Positions 52,923 to 62,078 of a stretch of 64,000 nt of DNA are shown piece by piece (positions within the stretch are counted from its first letter, which is position 1; each line of letters begins with the position of its first letter). Below the pieces are notes generated by a model. That model saw only the letters and a program-made list of their open reading frames with translations, had not been told where the DNA came from and ran no database searches. The stretch comes from Phocaeicola faecicola. GTDB lineage: Bacteria; Bacteroidota; Bacteroidia; Bacteroidales; Bacteroidaceae. The stretch spans positions 1-64,000 of the forward strand of contig NZ_JABSOE010000005.1 in assembly GCF_013618865.1 (NCBI RefSeq), written 5' to 3'. A program made the translations under genes and the position numbers.

Positions 52923-53109
52923 TAATAAGGCTGACAAATAAACAATTGTATTTAATGGTGAAGTCTCTTTTTATTATTATTTTTGCAGAAAATGTGAAAA
53001 AATACAGGTATTATTAATTTTTTTTATTTGTTTGTCTCATATTATTGAAACAACGGACGGTTAGGTACGGTTGTTTTCCTATCGGTTATTTATTTAAATT
53101 TAATATTAT

Positions 53110-55164
53110 ATGAAGAAAAGACTATTATTCGTTGCGCTGGCTTCGTTTTTGATGGCGGGTTGTGCGGGTGAGAAGGAAAAATGCGAAGTTTTTCTGACTC
53201 CGGCTCCGCTGTCGTGTGTACAAACCGCAGACCGGTTTGCCTGGAATGACCAGACTCGTATTTCGTTCAATCCCGAACAGATTGACGGTGAGATGGTGAA
53301 GGCGGCTCTTTACCGGAGCGTGCTGCCTCTGAATTTTACGCAGGAAGTCGGAGACAATATGATTATACTGGAACTGGTATCCAGTCTTCCGAACATTACT
53401 TCTCCCGAAGGATATGTGCTGAAGGTTTCTCCTGACAAGGTTTCCGTACAGGCGCTTTCTCCGGCCGGAATCTTTTATGGGCTGCAGAGTCTGAAGCAGC
53501 TGACGGACGGGACGGACGCCGTTCCGGGAGTGGAGATTGCCGATGAACCTCGTTTCCCTTACCGTGGGGTGATGCTGGATGTGTCACGTCATTTCCGGAG
53601 TGCCGGTTTTGTCAAAAAGCAGATTGAACTGTTGTCTTCTTATAAGATAAACCGCCTGCACCTGCATCTGACGGATGCGGCCGGCTGGCGCTTGGAAATC
53701 GACAAGTATCCCCGCCTGACGGAGTATGCTGCCTGGCGCAAGCAGAATACCTGGAAGGAGTGGTGGAACGCCAAAAGAGAATATTGTGAAAAGGATTATT
53801 CCGGAGGTGCCTATGGAGGTTATTATACCAAAGAGGAGGTGGCCGACCTGCTGAAGTTTGCGGCTTTGCATCAGGTGACCGTGATTCCGGAAATTGAGAT
53901 GCCTTCGCACTCGGAAGAGGTGCTGGCGGCTTATCCGGAACTTTCGTGTACGCATCAGCCGGGGGCTTCCGACTTCTGTGTGGGAAATGAAAAGACTTTT
54001 GAGTTCATCGAGAATGTCTTGACAGAGGTAATGGAGATGTTCCCTTCCGAATACATCCATATCGGTGGAGATGAGGCAGGAAAGTCTGCCTGGAAGACTT
54101 GTCCGCTGTGTCAGAAGCGCATGAAGGAAGAGGGACTGAAGAACGTGGATGAACTGCAGAGTTACCTGATCCATCGGGTGGAGACCTTCCTGAACAGCAA
54201 GGGACGCAAGTTGCTGGGATGGGACGAAATCCTGGAAGGCGGACTGGCACCGAATGCGACGGTAATGTCCTGGAGAGGTGAAGAGGGTGGTATCAAGGCG
54301 GTTCGTGCCGGACACCATGCCATCATGACACCGGGTGAATTCTGTTACCTGGACAGTTATCAGGATGCTCCTTATTCTCAGCCGGAGGCCATCGGCGGTT
54401 ACCTGCCTTTGGGCAAGGTGTACAGCTATGAGCCGGTGCCCGATTCACTGAATGCGGAAGAGAGAGACATGATGCTGGGTGTACAGGGTAATCTTTGGGC
54501 GGAATACATTCCTACCGACGAGCATATGGAGTATATGTTGTATCCGCGCGCCATTGCAGTGGCCGAAACGGGATGGACAATGCCGGAGAACAAGTCGTGG
54601 GAGTCTTTCCGCGAACGCATCTTGCGGGCAACTCCCCGCTGGAAGGCATGGGGATATCATCCGTTCGACATTACCGAGGAAATCGGCAACCGTCCGGAAT
54701 ATGCTCAGCCGGTGACGCACCTGGCGACGGGCAAGAAGGTGACTTTCAATAATCCGTACTGGAAGAATTATCCGGCCAACGGGGAGAAGACGCTGACCGA
54801 CGGGCTGTGCGGCGGATGGAGCTATAATGACAAGCGCTGGCTGGGATTCTCGGATGACAGCCGCATGGATGTGACCATCGACCTGGAGAAGACTACGAAG
54901 ATTCATTCGGTATCGGCTACCTTCATGCAGGTGTGCGGTCCGTGGGTGTATTTCCCGGCACGGGTGGTGATATCCGGTTCGGCCGACGGAAAGGACTATC
55001 AGACCCTGGCTGAAATCGACCATAAGGTGGTGAAGGACGATGCGGTTTCCTTCAAGGATTTTGCCTGGGAAGGAGAGGCGGATGTAAGATATATCCGTTA
55101 TCAGGCCATTGCGGATACTACTTATCCGGGTATCCAGTTTGTGGATGAAATCATTGTCCGCTAA
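53110..55164 (+). CDS. GH20 beta-N-acetylhexosaminidase lipoprotein
   Basis: A 684-residue exo-enzyme removing terminal GlcNAc/GalNAc. Lipobox LMAGC (Cys18) suggests anchoring. A GH20 N-terminal alpha/beta domain (GYVLKVSPDKVSVQALSPAG IFYGLQSLKQL) precedes the barrel, with RGVMLDVSRHF, NRLHLHLTDAAGWRLEID, VIPEIEMPSHSEE and the catalytic D321-E322 pair in HIGGDEAGKSAW. The C-terminal ~130 residues form an F5/8-type galactose-binding-like domain. It is next to a GH18 uptake locus and complements it. It has its own terminator and is read opposite to the protease operon. Confidence 0.95.
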   Translation: MKKRLLFVALASFLMAGCAGEKEKCEVFLTPAPLSCVQTADRFAWNDQTRISFNPEQIDGEMVKAALYRSVLPLNFTQEVGDNMIILELVSSLPNITSPEGYVLKVSPDKVSVQALSPAGIFYGLQSLKQLTDGTDAVPGVEIADEPRFPYRGVMLDVSRHFRSAGFVKKQIELLSSYKINRLHLHLTDAAGWRLEIDKYPRLTEYAAWRKQNTWKEWWNAKREYCEKDYSGGAYGGYYTKEEVADLLKFAALHQVTVIPEIEMPSHSEEVLAAYPELSCTHQPGASDFCVGNEKTFEFIENVLTEVMEMFPSEYIHIGGDEAGKSAWKTCPLCQKRMKEEGLKNVDELQSYLIHRVETFLNSKGRKLLGWDEILEGGLAPNATVMSWRGEEGGIKAVRAGHHAIMTPGEFCYLDSYQDAPYSQPEAIGGYLPLGKVYSYEPVPDSLNAEERDMMLGVQGNLWAEYIPTDEHMEYMLYPRAIAVAETGWTMPENKSWESFRERILRATPRWKAWGYHPFDITEEIGNRPEYAQPVTHLATGKKVTFNNPYWKNYPANGEKTLTDGLCGGWSYNDKRWLGFSDDSRMDVTIDLEKTTKIHSVSATFMQVCGPWVYFPARVVISGSADGKDYQTLAEIDHKVVKDDAVSFKDFAWEGEADVRYIRYQAIADTTYPGIQFVDEIIVR

Positions 55165-55184
55165 GTTTTTTGATTGCGCATAAG

Positions 55185-55238
55185 GGCAGTCCCTGTTTTG
55201 CATCGTTCGGTCGGAAGGATGCGGAAACAGGGGCTGCC
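55185..55238 (+). terminator. Terminator after GH20
   Basis: GGCAGTCCCTGTTT (55185-55198) pairs with AAACAGGGGCTGCC (55225-55238), then TTTTTTATT. Confidence 0.85.
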
Positions 55239-55292
55239 TTTTTTATTGGGGAAGGAATTTGGGGTAAGTGCGTGAAAATAAGTGAATCTCCA

Positions 55293-55324
55293 TTTGGATT
55301 TTTCGGAAGAAATACATAGATTTG
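55293..55324 (+). promoter_or_regulatory. Consensus promoter with long leader before the sigma gene
   Basis: TTTG (55293-55296) and TAGATTTG (55317-55324) are 20 bp apart, a very good Bacteroidetes promoter. The next gene start is at 55602, leaving a ~270-nt transcribed leader in which I see no gene. Confidence 0.55.
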
Positions 55325-55601
55325 TGTAATAGACACTGGATTTTGTGAGTGGAACTGGATTTAACTGAACGCATGAATTGAACTTTGTTAACCTGAATGT
55401 GGCCGTCCGTCCGGGGCGGTACTTCACAATTGTAATGTGAGTTGGATTGAGTCTGTTGGGTATGCCTTATGGGTCCGTATGATGCCCGTTCTCTGCTCCG
55501 GATGACTGTTTCAGCCGGTCCGGAAGAGGATGATACCTGTGGGGCGGGTAAGGGCGTTTTCTGTATGTTTAGCTGATTTTTGATTCATATTCTTTACGCT
55601 G

Positions 55602-56180
55602 ATGGAAAGACAATTGCAGGACATGTCGGATGACGAATTGATCGGGTTGTATCTGGAAAATAATGAGGAGGCTATTGCGGTGTTGCTTTCGCGCTGTGCC
55701 GTTTCTGTCGAAAAATGGATTCGGTTTTCTACCCGCGACGAAGAAACGGTGAAGGACTTGTATCAGGAAATAATGGTGCATCTGTTGCTGAAGATACAGC
55801 AGCGGGCATACCGGCGCGGGTGTTTCGTGGCGTGGCTGTATTCGCTGGTGTCCAATTACCTGTGCAGTCATTACCGGAAAAAGCGTCTGCCGGTGGTTGC
55901 CGATGTGGAGTATGAGTGGCTGCCGGTGGCGGACGAGGGCATGCCCGAAGGATATGAAGAGGCGCTGTTCTGCCTGGCGGAACAGCTCTCGTGTCTGCCG
56001 GTGCCGGTGCAGGAACTGATCAAGATGCGGTATTGGGAGCGGATGTCGTACCGTGAGATTGCCTGCCGTACGGGAATTAACTGTTCCACCGTGGTCAAGA
56101 GAATCCAGACCGGATGCCGTGAGCTGAGGCGCATGATGGAAGAAAAAGGATACGACAGTTCCTGTTTTTGGGAGATATAG
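55602..56180 (+). CDS. ECF-like RNA polymerase sigma factor
   Basis: A 192-residue sigma-70 family protein. Region 2 is visible as DELIGLYLENNEEAIAVLLS, DLYQEIMVHLLLKIQQRAY and CFVAWLYSLVSNYLCSHYRK. Region 4 has LPVPVQELIKMRYWERMSYR EIACRTGINCSTVVKRIQTG, a clear helix-turn-helix. It is at the upper end of ECF length. No anti-sigma factor (FecR-like or other) is adjacent, so what controls it is not seen. The start ATG at 55602 is followed by DDEL-type region 2 motifs, supporting the frame. A terminator follows at 56189. Confidence 0.9.
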   Translation: MERQLQDMSDDELIGLYLENNEEAIAVLLSRCAVSVEKWIRFSTRDEETVKDLYQEIMVHLLLKIQQRAYRRGCFVAWLYSLVSNYLCSHYRKKRLPVVADVEYEWLPVADEGMPEGYEEALFCLAEQLSCLPVPVQELIKMRYWERMSYREIACRTGINCSTVVKRIQTGCRELRRMMEEKGYDSSCFWEI

Positions 56181-56188
56181 GAAAGGTT

Positions 56189-56212
56189 CCCTTGTACCGC
56201 CGGGTACAAGGG
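56189..56212 (+). terminator. Terminator after the sigma gene
   Basis: CCCTTGTACC (56189-56198) pairs with GGTACAAGGG (56203-56212), loop GCCG, followed by TTTTTTC. Confidence 0.9.
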
Positions 56213-56345
56213 TTTTTTCTTGTGGTGCAGAGCCGATGTCAGCGTTTGCGTAAATCCTTGTCTGAGAATTAACTTTTTGGTACGTTTTTTACTTTTTTTA
56301 AGTTGATTTTCCCGGATTATATATCCACTGAAACAATTTTTATAG

Positions 56346-56353
56346 TACATTTG
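56346..56353 (+). promoter_or_regulatory. -7 box of the rseC-rnf operon
   Basis: TACATTTG lies 30 bp before the ATG at 56384 and places the transcription start after the upstream alternative starts of that frame, which are therefore rejected. Confidence 0.6.
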
Positions 56354-56383
56354 CCTCGAATTTGTAATGCGCAGTTTGCAAAA

Positions 56384-56806
56384 ATGATGAATAAAATAAA
56401 ACATCTAGGTATTGTGGAAAACATAGATGGTGCTCATCTGAAAGTGAGAATCATTCAAAATTCTGCTTGTTCGGCGTGCAGTGTGAAAGGGCATTGCAGC
56501 GTGTCTGAGTCGAAGGAGAAGATAATCGATGTATATAATGCCAATTCGGTTCCGTGCCAGATCGGAGAACGGGTGATGATAGCAGGAACTACATCTATGG
56601 GGATGAAAGCGGTTTTGCTGGCTTTTGTCCTTCCTTTTGTCGTACTCATGGCCGTGCTTTCCGTCTCGCTGCAGCTTACTCAGGGAGATGAACCTTTGTC
56701 GGCCTTGTTTGCGTTAACGTCGTTGATACCTTATTATTTTATCATCTATTGTTTCCGGAAGAAGATCAGCCGGACGTTTACCTTTGTTTTGGAATCTATT
56801 AAATAA
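56384..56806 (+). CDS. RseC/SoxR-reducing-system family protein
   Basis: A 140-residue membrane protein from the ATG at 56384; the frame is open further up but that lies before the promoter. A cysteine cluster CSACSVKGHC near the N-terminus is followed by a beta-rich stretch and two transmembrane helices (MKAVLLAFVLPFVVLMAVLS, LFALTSLIPYYFIIYCF). RseC/MucC proteins occur next to rnf in many bacteria and help the Rnf-linked SoxR-reducing system or sigma-E control. It is followed within 24 bp by rnfB, so co-transcription is likely. Confidence 0.88.
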   Translation: MMNKIKHLGIVENIDGAHLKVRIIQNSACSACSVKGHCSVSESKEKIIDVYNANSVPCQIGERVMIAGTTSMGMKAVLLAFVLPFVVLMAVLSVSLQLTQGDEPLSALFALTSLIPYYFIIYCFRKKISRTFTFVLESIK

Positions 56807-56829
56807 TTAATAAACTAACTGTATATCTT

Positions 56830-57753
56830 ATGAATTTAATTTTGGTTGCAGTGATTTCATTGGGAGCCATCGGCTTGATTGCCGCAGTTATTTTGTATGC
56901 CGCTTCTAAGAAATTTGCTGTGTATGAAGATCCTCGAATCGCTCAGGTAGGCGAGGTTTTGCCACAGGCAAACTGTGGAGGATGTGGTTATCCGGGATGT
57001 TCGGGTTTCGCTGCTGCATGCGTGAAAGCCGGTTCTCTGGAAGGTAAGATGTGTCCGGTGGGCGGACAGCCTGTAATGGACAAAATCGCAGGTATTCTGG
57101 GACTGGAGGCTGTGGCTTCCGAACCTAAGGTGGCTGTGGTAAGATGTAACGGTACTTGTGCCAACCGTCCCCGGATTACTCAGTACGACGGAGTGCGCTC
57201 ATGTGCAGTGGCTCATTCTACTTACGGGGGTGAGACGGGCTGTACGTTCGGCTGTCTGGGTTGTGGCGACTGTGTGACTGTCTGCCAGTTCGGTGCCATC
57301 CGTATCAATCCGGAAACAGGATTGCCGGAAGTGGATGAGGCGAAGTGTACGGCTTGTGGAGCCTGCAGCAAGGCTTGTCCGCGCAACATCATCGAAATCC
57401 GTCCGAAGGGAAAGAACAACCGCCGTGTGTATGTGCAGTGTGTCAACAAGGACAAGGGTGCGGTAGCCCGCAAGGCTTGTGCAGCCGCTTGTATCGGTTG
57501 CGGCAAGTGTGTGAAAGTCTGCCCGTTCGAAGCAATTACGCTGGAAAACAACCTGGCTTATATCGATCCGGCCAAGTGTAAGTCTTGCCGCAAGTGTGAG
57601 ACTGAATGTCCGCAGAATGCCATCATCGCAGTCAACTTCCCTCCCCGAAAGGTAAGAGAGGCAGCTGCACCGGCAGCCGATGCGGCAGTCAAGGCAGAGG
57701 CTAAAGTGGAAGCACAGCCGCAGGCAAAGGCAGAAACCAAGCCTGAAGCATAA
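56830..57753 (+). CDS. rnfB: Electron transport complex subunit RnfB
   Basis: A 307-residue iron-sulfur subunit of the Rnf ferredoxin:NAD+ oxidoreductase. One N-terminal membrane helix, then the 4Fe-4S domain CGGCGYPGC...C, then several 4Cys ferredoxin repeats (CLGCGDCVTVCQFGAI, CTACGACSKACPRNIIE, CIGCGKCVKVCPFEAI, CKSCRKCETECPQNAI). Residues ~275-307 are a low-complexity Ala/Lys/Glu tail rich in AKAEAKVEAQ-like repeats, a Bacteroidetes addition. It accepts electrons from ferredoxin. rnfC starts 35 bp downstream. Confidence 0.95.
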   Translation: MNLILVAVISLGAIGLIAAVILYAASKKFAVYEDPRIAQVGEVLPQANCGGCGYPGCSGFAAACVKAGSLEGKMCPVGGQPVMDKIAGILGLEAVASEPKVAVVRCNGTCANRPRITQYDGVRSCAVAHSTYGGETGCTFGCLGCGDCVTVCQFGAIRINPETGLPEVDEAKCTACGACSKACPRNIIEIRPKGKNNRRVYVQCVNKDKGAVARKACAAACIGCGKCVKVCPFEAITLENNLAYIDPAKCKSCRKCETECPQNAIIAVNFPPRKVREAAAPAADAAVKAEAKVEAQPQAKAETKPEA

Positions 57754-57788
57754 TTAAATAAAGTAGAAACCATAAATAGAATATCATA

Positions 57789-59126
57789 GTGAAGACTTTT
57801 AGAATTGGTGGAGTTCATCCGGCTGAGAACAAACTGTCTGCCGGTAAAGCAATCGAGACGCTTGCACTCCCTAAACAAGCTGTTTTCCCTTTGTCTCAGC
57901 ATATCGGTGCTCCGGCTACGGCGATTGTAAAGAAAGGGGATGTAGTGAAGGTCGGTACCAAAATAGCTGAGGCTGGAGGTTTTGTTTCAGCTCCAATATT
58001 TTCTTCTGTATCGGGTAAGGTAAACAAGGTAGACAGCATCATTGATGCCAGCGGTTACCGCAAGCCGGCTATCTTTATCGATGTGGAAGGTGACGAATGG
58101 GAAGAAAGCATCGACCGCAGCACAGACCTGGTAAAGGAATGTAACCTGACTCCCGAGGAAATCGTTGCAAAGATCAAGGATGCGGGTGTAGTAGGTATGG
58201 GTGGTGCCTGTTTCCCGACACACGTCAAACTGATGCCTCCTCCCGGATGCAAGGCTGAGTGTGTGATCATCAATGCGGTGGAATGTGAACCGTATCTGAC
58301 TGCCGACCATCGTCTGATGCTGGAAAAGACGGATGAAATCCTGGTGGGTGTACAGATTCTGATGAAGGCTGCGAAGGTCAGCAAGGCATATGTGGGCATC
58401 GAGAACAACAAGCCGGATGCCATCAAGGTGATGACGGAAAAGGCGGCTGCCTATCCGGGCATTGAGATTGTTCCGCTGAAAGTGAAATATCCGCAGGGAG
58501 GTGAAAAGCAGCTGATCGATGCCGTGATCGGCCGTCAGGTACCTGCTCCTCCAGCCATTCCTATCCATGTAGGAGCGGTGGTACAGAATGTGGGAACTGC
58601 CTATGCGGTGTATGAGGCCGTACAGAAGAACAAGCCGCTGTTCGAACGTATCGTAACGGTGACAGGTAAGTCATTGAAGAACCCGTCGAACTTCCTGACA
58701 CGTATGGGTACTCCGATGAGCCAGCTGATTGATGCGGCAGGCGGTCTGCCGGAAGATACCGGCAAGGTAATCGGTGGTGGTCCGATGATGGGTAAGGCAC
58801 TGGCCAATACAGAGGTGCCTATCTGCAAGGGTAGCTCGGGTGTGCTGATCATGAACGACAAGGAAGCCCGTCGTGCTGAACCTCAGCCGTGTATCCGTTG
58901 CGCCAAATGTGTCAGCGCATGTCCGATGGGACTGGAACCGTTCCTGCTGGCTACTTGCTCGGCACACGGCGACTGGGAACGTGTGGAACAGGAAATGATC
59001 ATGTCATGTATCGAATGTGGTTCTTGCCAGTTCACATGTCCTTCACACCGTCCGATGCTGGATTATATTCGTTTAGGTAAAGGTAAGGTAGGCGCTATTA
59101 TCCGCGCTCGTAATGCTAAAAAATAA
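57789..59126 (+). CDS. rnfC: Electron transport complex subunit RnfC
   Basis: A 445-residue peripheral subunit that binds NAD(H) and FMN, starting at GTG 57789 (KTFRIGGVHPAENKLSAGKA). It has the NADH-binding GMGGACFPTHVKLMPP segment, the SLBB-type domain (IVTVTGKSLKNPSNF), and two ferredoxin motifs CIRCAKCVSACPMGLEP and CIECGSCQFTCPSHRP. Second gene of the rnf operon; rnfD starts 8 bp later. The order here (rnfB first, then C, D, G, E, A) is the order found in Bacteroidetes. Confidence 0.96.
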   Translation: MKTFRIGGVHPAENKLSAGKAIETLALPKQAVFPLSQHIGAPATAIVKKGDVVKVGTKIAEAGGFVSAPIFSSVSGKVNKVDSIIDASGYRKPAIFIDVEGDEWEESIDRSTDLVKECNLTPEEIVAKIKDAGVVGMGGACFPTHVKLMPPPGCKAECVIINAVECEPYLTADHRLMLEKTDEILVGVQILMKAAKVSKAYVGIENNKPDAIKVMTEKAAAYPGIEIVPLKVKYPQGGEKQLIDAVIGRQVPAPPAIPIHVGAVVQNVGTAYAVYEAVQKNKPLFERIVTVTGKSLKNPSNFLTRMGTPMSQLIDAAGGLPEDTGKVIGGGPMMGKALANTEVPICKGSSGVLIMNDKEARRAEPQPCIRCAKCVSACPMGLEPFLLATCSAHGDWERVEQEMIMSCIECGSCQFTCPSHRPMLDYIRLGKGKVGAIIRARNAKK

Positions 59127-59134
59127 AAGATCTT

Positions 59135-60124
59135 ATGGCTAATAAATTAATTGTATCATTATCCCCCCATGTACACAGCGGCGATAGCGTACAGAAAAAC
59201 ATGTATGGCGTAATCATAGCTCTGGTGCCTGCCTTGCTGGTATCATTCTATATGTTCGGCCTGGGGGCTGTTATCGTGACATTGACTTCGGTCGTTGCTT
59301 GTCTGTTCTTCGAATGGGCGATTACCAAATTCATACTGAAGCGTGAGCGTACTACCATCATGGACGGTTCGGCTGCGCTGACCGGCTTGCTGCTGGCCTT
59401 CAATCTTCCTTCCAATCTTCCGTTGTGGATCATCGTTATCGGTGCGCTGGTGGCCATCGGTATCGGTAAGATGACATTCGGCGGACTGGGATGCAACCCG
59501 TTCAACCCGGCACTGGTGGGACGTATCTTCCTGCTCATTTCGTATCCGGTACAGATGACTTCATGGCCGGTAGCCGGACAGCTGACTGCCTATACGGATG
59601 CTGAGACTGCGGCTACTCCGCTGGCGCTGATGAAGATGGCGGTACACGGTGACACGGAGGCTCTGGGACAGTTGCCTTCTACCCTCGATCTTTTCCTGGG
59701 TAACAATCCGGGATGTATCGGTGAAATCAGTGCCCTGGCGCTGTTGCTGGGACTGGCTTACATGCTTTGGAAGAAGATCATCTCATGGCACATTCCGGTT
59801 TCAATCCTTGCTACTGTATTCGTATTTGCTACCTTGCTGAACCTGGCCGATCCGGTGAAGTATGCCGATGGTCTTACTCACCTGTTTACCGGTGGACTGA
59901 TGCTGGGTGCGATCTTCATGGCAACCGACTATGTGACTTCTCCGATGACTCATAAGGGAATGGTAATCTACGGTATCGCCATCGGTTTCCTGACCGTGGT
60001 CATCCGTACGTTCGGTGCTTATCCGGAAGGTATGTCGTTCGCTATTTTCATCATGAACGCATTTACTCCGCTTATCAATACTTATTGTAAACCTAAACGT
60101 TTTGGGGAGGTAGCTAAGAAATGA
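59135..60124 (+). CDS. rnfD: Electron transport complex subunit RnfD
   Basis: A 329-residue membrane subunit with about 9-10 helices that carries covalent FMN. The flavinylation-like segment is DAETAATPLALMKM, the Thr of AATPL being the expected attachment point. IMDGSAALTGLLLAFNLPS, FGGLGCNPFNPALVGRIF and ATDYVTSPMTHKGMVIYG are family landmarks. It overlaps rnfG by 4 bp (ATGA). Confidence 0.95.
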   Translation: MANKLIVSLSPHVHSGDSVQKNMYGVIIALVPALLVSFYMFGLGAVIVTLTSVVACLFFEWAITKFILKRERTTIMDGSAALTGLLLAFNLPSNLPLWIIVIGALVAIGIGKMTFGGLGCNPFNPALVGRIFLLISYPVQMTSWPVAGQLTAYTDAETAATPLALMKMAVHGDTEALGQLPSTLDLFLGNNPGCIGEISALALLLGLAYMLWKKIISWHIPVSILATVFVFATLLNLADPVKYADGLTHLFTGGLMLGAIFMATDYVTSPMTHKGMVIYGIAIGFLTVVIRTFGAYPEGMSFAIFIMNAFTPLINTYCKPKRFGEVAKK

Positions 60125-60777
60125 AAAAACTTGAATCGTCTTTGAAAAATATGGCTTTGGCACTGACCGGATTCTCGGTAGTGGCAGGAGCCTTGCTGGG
60201 ATGGGTGAACGACATTACTGCCGAGCCGATTGCCCAGGCCAATGCAAAAACCTTGAGTGACGCGATTGCTGTGGTGGTTCCGGGATTTGACAACAATCCT
60301 GCTGAGGCTCCTCAGGAAGTGGAACTGAACGGGGTGGTTTATAAGATTTATCAGGCTACCAAGGAAGGACAGCCTATCGGAGCGGCAGTGGAATCGACTG
60401 CCAACGGTTTCGGTGGAGCGCTGAAGGTCCTGGTGGGTTTCGACAACGAGGGAAACATCATCGACTATTCGCTGCTGAGCCATGCCGAGACTCCGGGACT
60501 GGGCTCGAAGGCAGCCGACTGGTTCAAGAAGGGTGCGAAGGGTGACATCACCGGACAGAACCCGGGTGAGGCTCCGCTGACTGTCAGCAAGGACGGTGGT
60601 CAGATTGATGCGATTACGGCGTCAACCATTACTTCACGTGCCTTCCTGAAAGCAGTGAACGATGCTTATGCGGCTTATAAGAAACAGTCAGGAGATACTA
60701 CGGTAGCTACCGACGGAACCAGTGGAGCTACTTATCATGCAGCTCCGGTGGATTCAGTTAATGTGGATAACAATTAA
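60121..60777 (+). CDS. rnfG: Electron transport complex subunit RnfG
   Basis: A 218-residue subunit with one N-terminal membrane anchor and an FMN-binding domain facing the periplasm. IIDYSLLSHAETPGLGSKAA and the flavin attachment region DAITASTITSRAF (consensus S/TGATxT, here ASTIT) are present. The C-terminal ~30 residues after KKQ are polar and probably flexible. Start overlaps rnfD. Confidence 0.93.
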   Translation: MKKLESSLKNMALALTGFSVVAGALLGWVNDITAEPIAQANAKTLSDAIAVVVPGFDNNPAEAPQEVELNGVVYKIYQATKEGQPIGAAVESTANGFGGALKVLVGFDNEGNIIDYSLLSHAETPGLGSKAADWFKKGAKGDITGQNPGEAPLTVSKDGGQIDAITASTITSRAFLKAVNDAYAAYKKQSGDTTVATDGTSGATYHAAPVDSVNVDNN

Positions 60778-60793
60778 TGGAGGAGACATACTT

Positions 60794-61378
60794 ATGAATA
60801 ATTTTAAAGTCTTGATGAATGGGATTGTAAAAGAGAATCCTACGTTTGTACTTCTGCTGGGTATGTGTCCTACCTTGGGTACTACCTCATCGGCTATCAA
60901 CGGTATGGGTATGGGATTGGCTACGCTCTTCGTGCTGGTTTGCTCGAATGTGGTGATTTCGCTGATCAAGAGACTGGTACCCGACATGGTGCGTATTCCT
61001 ATCTTTATTGTGGTGATTGCGTCGTTCGTGACCTTGCTGCAGATGGTGATGCAGGCTTATGTGCCTGCGCTGTATGCTACGCTGGGACTCTTTATCCCGC
61101 TGATCGTGGTGAACTGTATCCTGCTGGGACGTGCCGAAGCCTTTGCTGCCAAGAACAATCCGGTGGCTTCGTTCTTCGACGGACTGGGTATGGGTCTCGG
61201 ATTTACCATTGCGCTGACACTGCTCGGCGGCGTACGTGAATTCCTGGGTACCGGAAAGTTGTTCAACATCACTGTGATGCCGGAAGACTACGGTATGCTG
61301 ATCTTTGTGCTGGCTCCGGGTGCGTTCATCGTACTGGGATACCTGATTGCGATTGTGAACCGTCTGAAAAAAGCGTAA
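60794..61378 (+). CDS. rnfE: Electron transport complex subunit RnfE
   Basis: A 194-residue integral membrane subunit with six helices. The ATG at 60794 (MNNFKVLMNGIVKENPTFVL) is chosen; an upstream in-frame start overlaps rnfG and is unlikely. LLGMCPTLGTTSSAINGMGM G and LIVVNCILLGRAEAFAAKN are the Rnf/Nqr E-type motifs with a conserved Cys in each half, which ligate the shared membrane iron site. rnfA follows by 22 bp. Confidence 0.95.
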   Translation: MNNFKVLMNGIVKENPTFVLLLGMCPTLGTTSSAINGMGMGLATLFVLVCSNVVISLIKRLVPDMVRIPIFIVVIASFVTLLQMVMQAYVPALYATLGLFIPLIVVNCILLGRAEAFAAKNNPVASFFDGLGMGLGFTIALTLLGGVREFLGTGKLFNITVMPEDYGMLIFVLAPGAFIVLGYLIAIVNRLKKA

Positions 61379-61400
61379 CTCCTAAAAAACAGATAAGATT

Positions 61401-62003
61401 ATGGAATATATATTGATATTTATTACAGCGATATTTGTGAACAACGTAGTGTTGTCACAGTTTTTGGGAATCTGTCCGTTCCTGGGAGTGTCCAAGAAAG
61501 TGGAAACCGCTATGGGAATGGGAGCAGCGGTGGCCTTCGTGCTGACGCTGGCAACCATCGTGATTTATGTCATCCAGAAGTTCGTGCTCGATGCATTCGG
61601 ACTGGGATATCTGCAGACCATTGCCTTTATTCTGGTCATCGCCGCACTGGTACAGATGGTGGAGATTATCCTGAAGAAGGTTTCTCCTTCGTTGTATCAG
61701 GCTCTGGGTGTGTTCCTGCCGCTGATTACAACCAACTGCTGTATCCTGGGTGTGACCATCCTGGTGATCCAGAAAGACTATGACCTGCTGACAGGTGTGG
61801 TATATGCGTTCTCTACTGCCCTGGGTTTTGCACTGGCACTGATTGTGTTTGCGGGTATCCGCGAACAGCTGAGTCTGGTGAACATTCCGAAGGGAATGAG
61901 AGGCATGTCTATCGCACTGGTGACTGCCGGTCTGCTGGCAATGGCCTTCATGGGCTTCTCGGGTGTAGATAAAGGTCTGGCCGTATTGTTCGGTCTGGAA
62001 TGA
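61401..62003 (+). CDS. rnfA: Electron transport complex subunit RnfA
   Basis: A 200-residue membrane subunit with six helices, paired with RnfE. VNNVVLSQFLGICPFLGVSK and LPLITTNCCILGVTILVIQ carry the conserved cysteines. It is the last gene of the rnf operon, whose complex moves ions while passing electrons from ferredoxin to NAD+. galE follows 75 bp later from its own promoter. Confidence 0.95.
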   Translation: MEYILIFITAIFVNNVVLSQFLGICPFLGVSKKVETAMGMGAAVAFVLTLATIVIYVIQKFVLDAFGLGYLQTIAFILVIAALVQMVEIILKKVSPSLYQALGVFLPLITTNCCILGVTILVIQKDYDLLTGVVYAFSTALGFALALIVFAGIREQLSLVNIPKGMRGMSIALVTAGLLAMAFMGFSGVDKGLAVLFGLE

Positions 62004-62021
62004 TTATTATCGGCTCATGTA

Positions 62022-62053
62022 ATTGGATTTACCGATTATTGTTTTTATTTTTG
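62022..62053 (+). promoter_or_regulatory. galE promoter
   Basis: ATTG (62022-62025) and TATTTTTG (62046-62053) are 20 bp apart; the ATG is 25 bp downstream. Confidence 0.55.
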
Positions 62054-62078
62054 TCGTAAATACTAAATCATTTATAAG

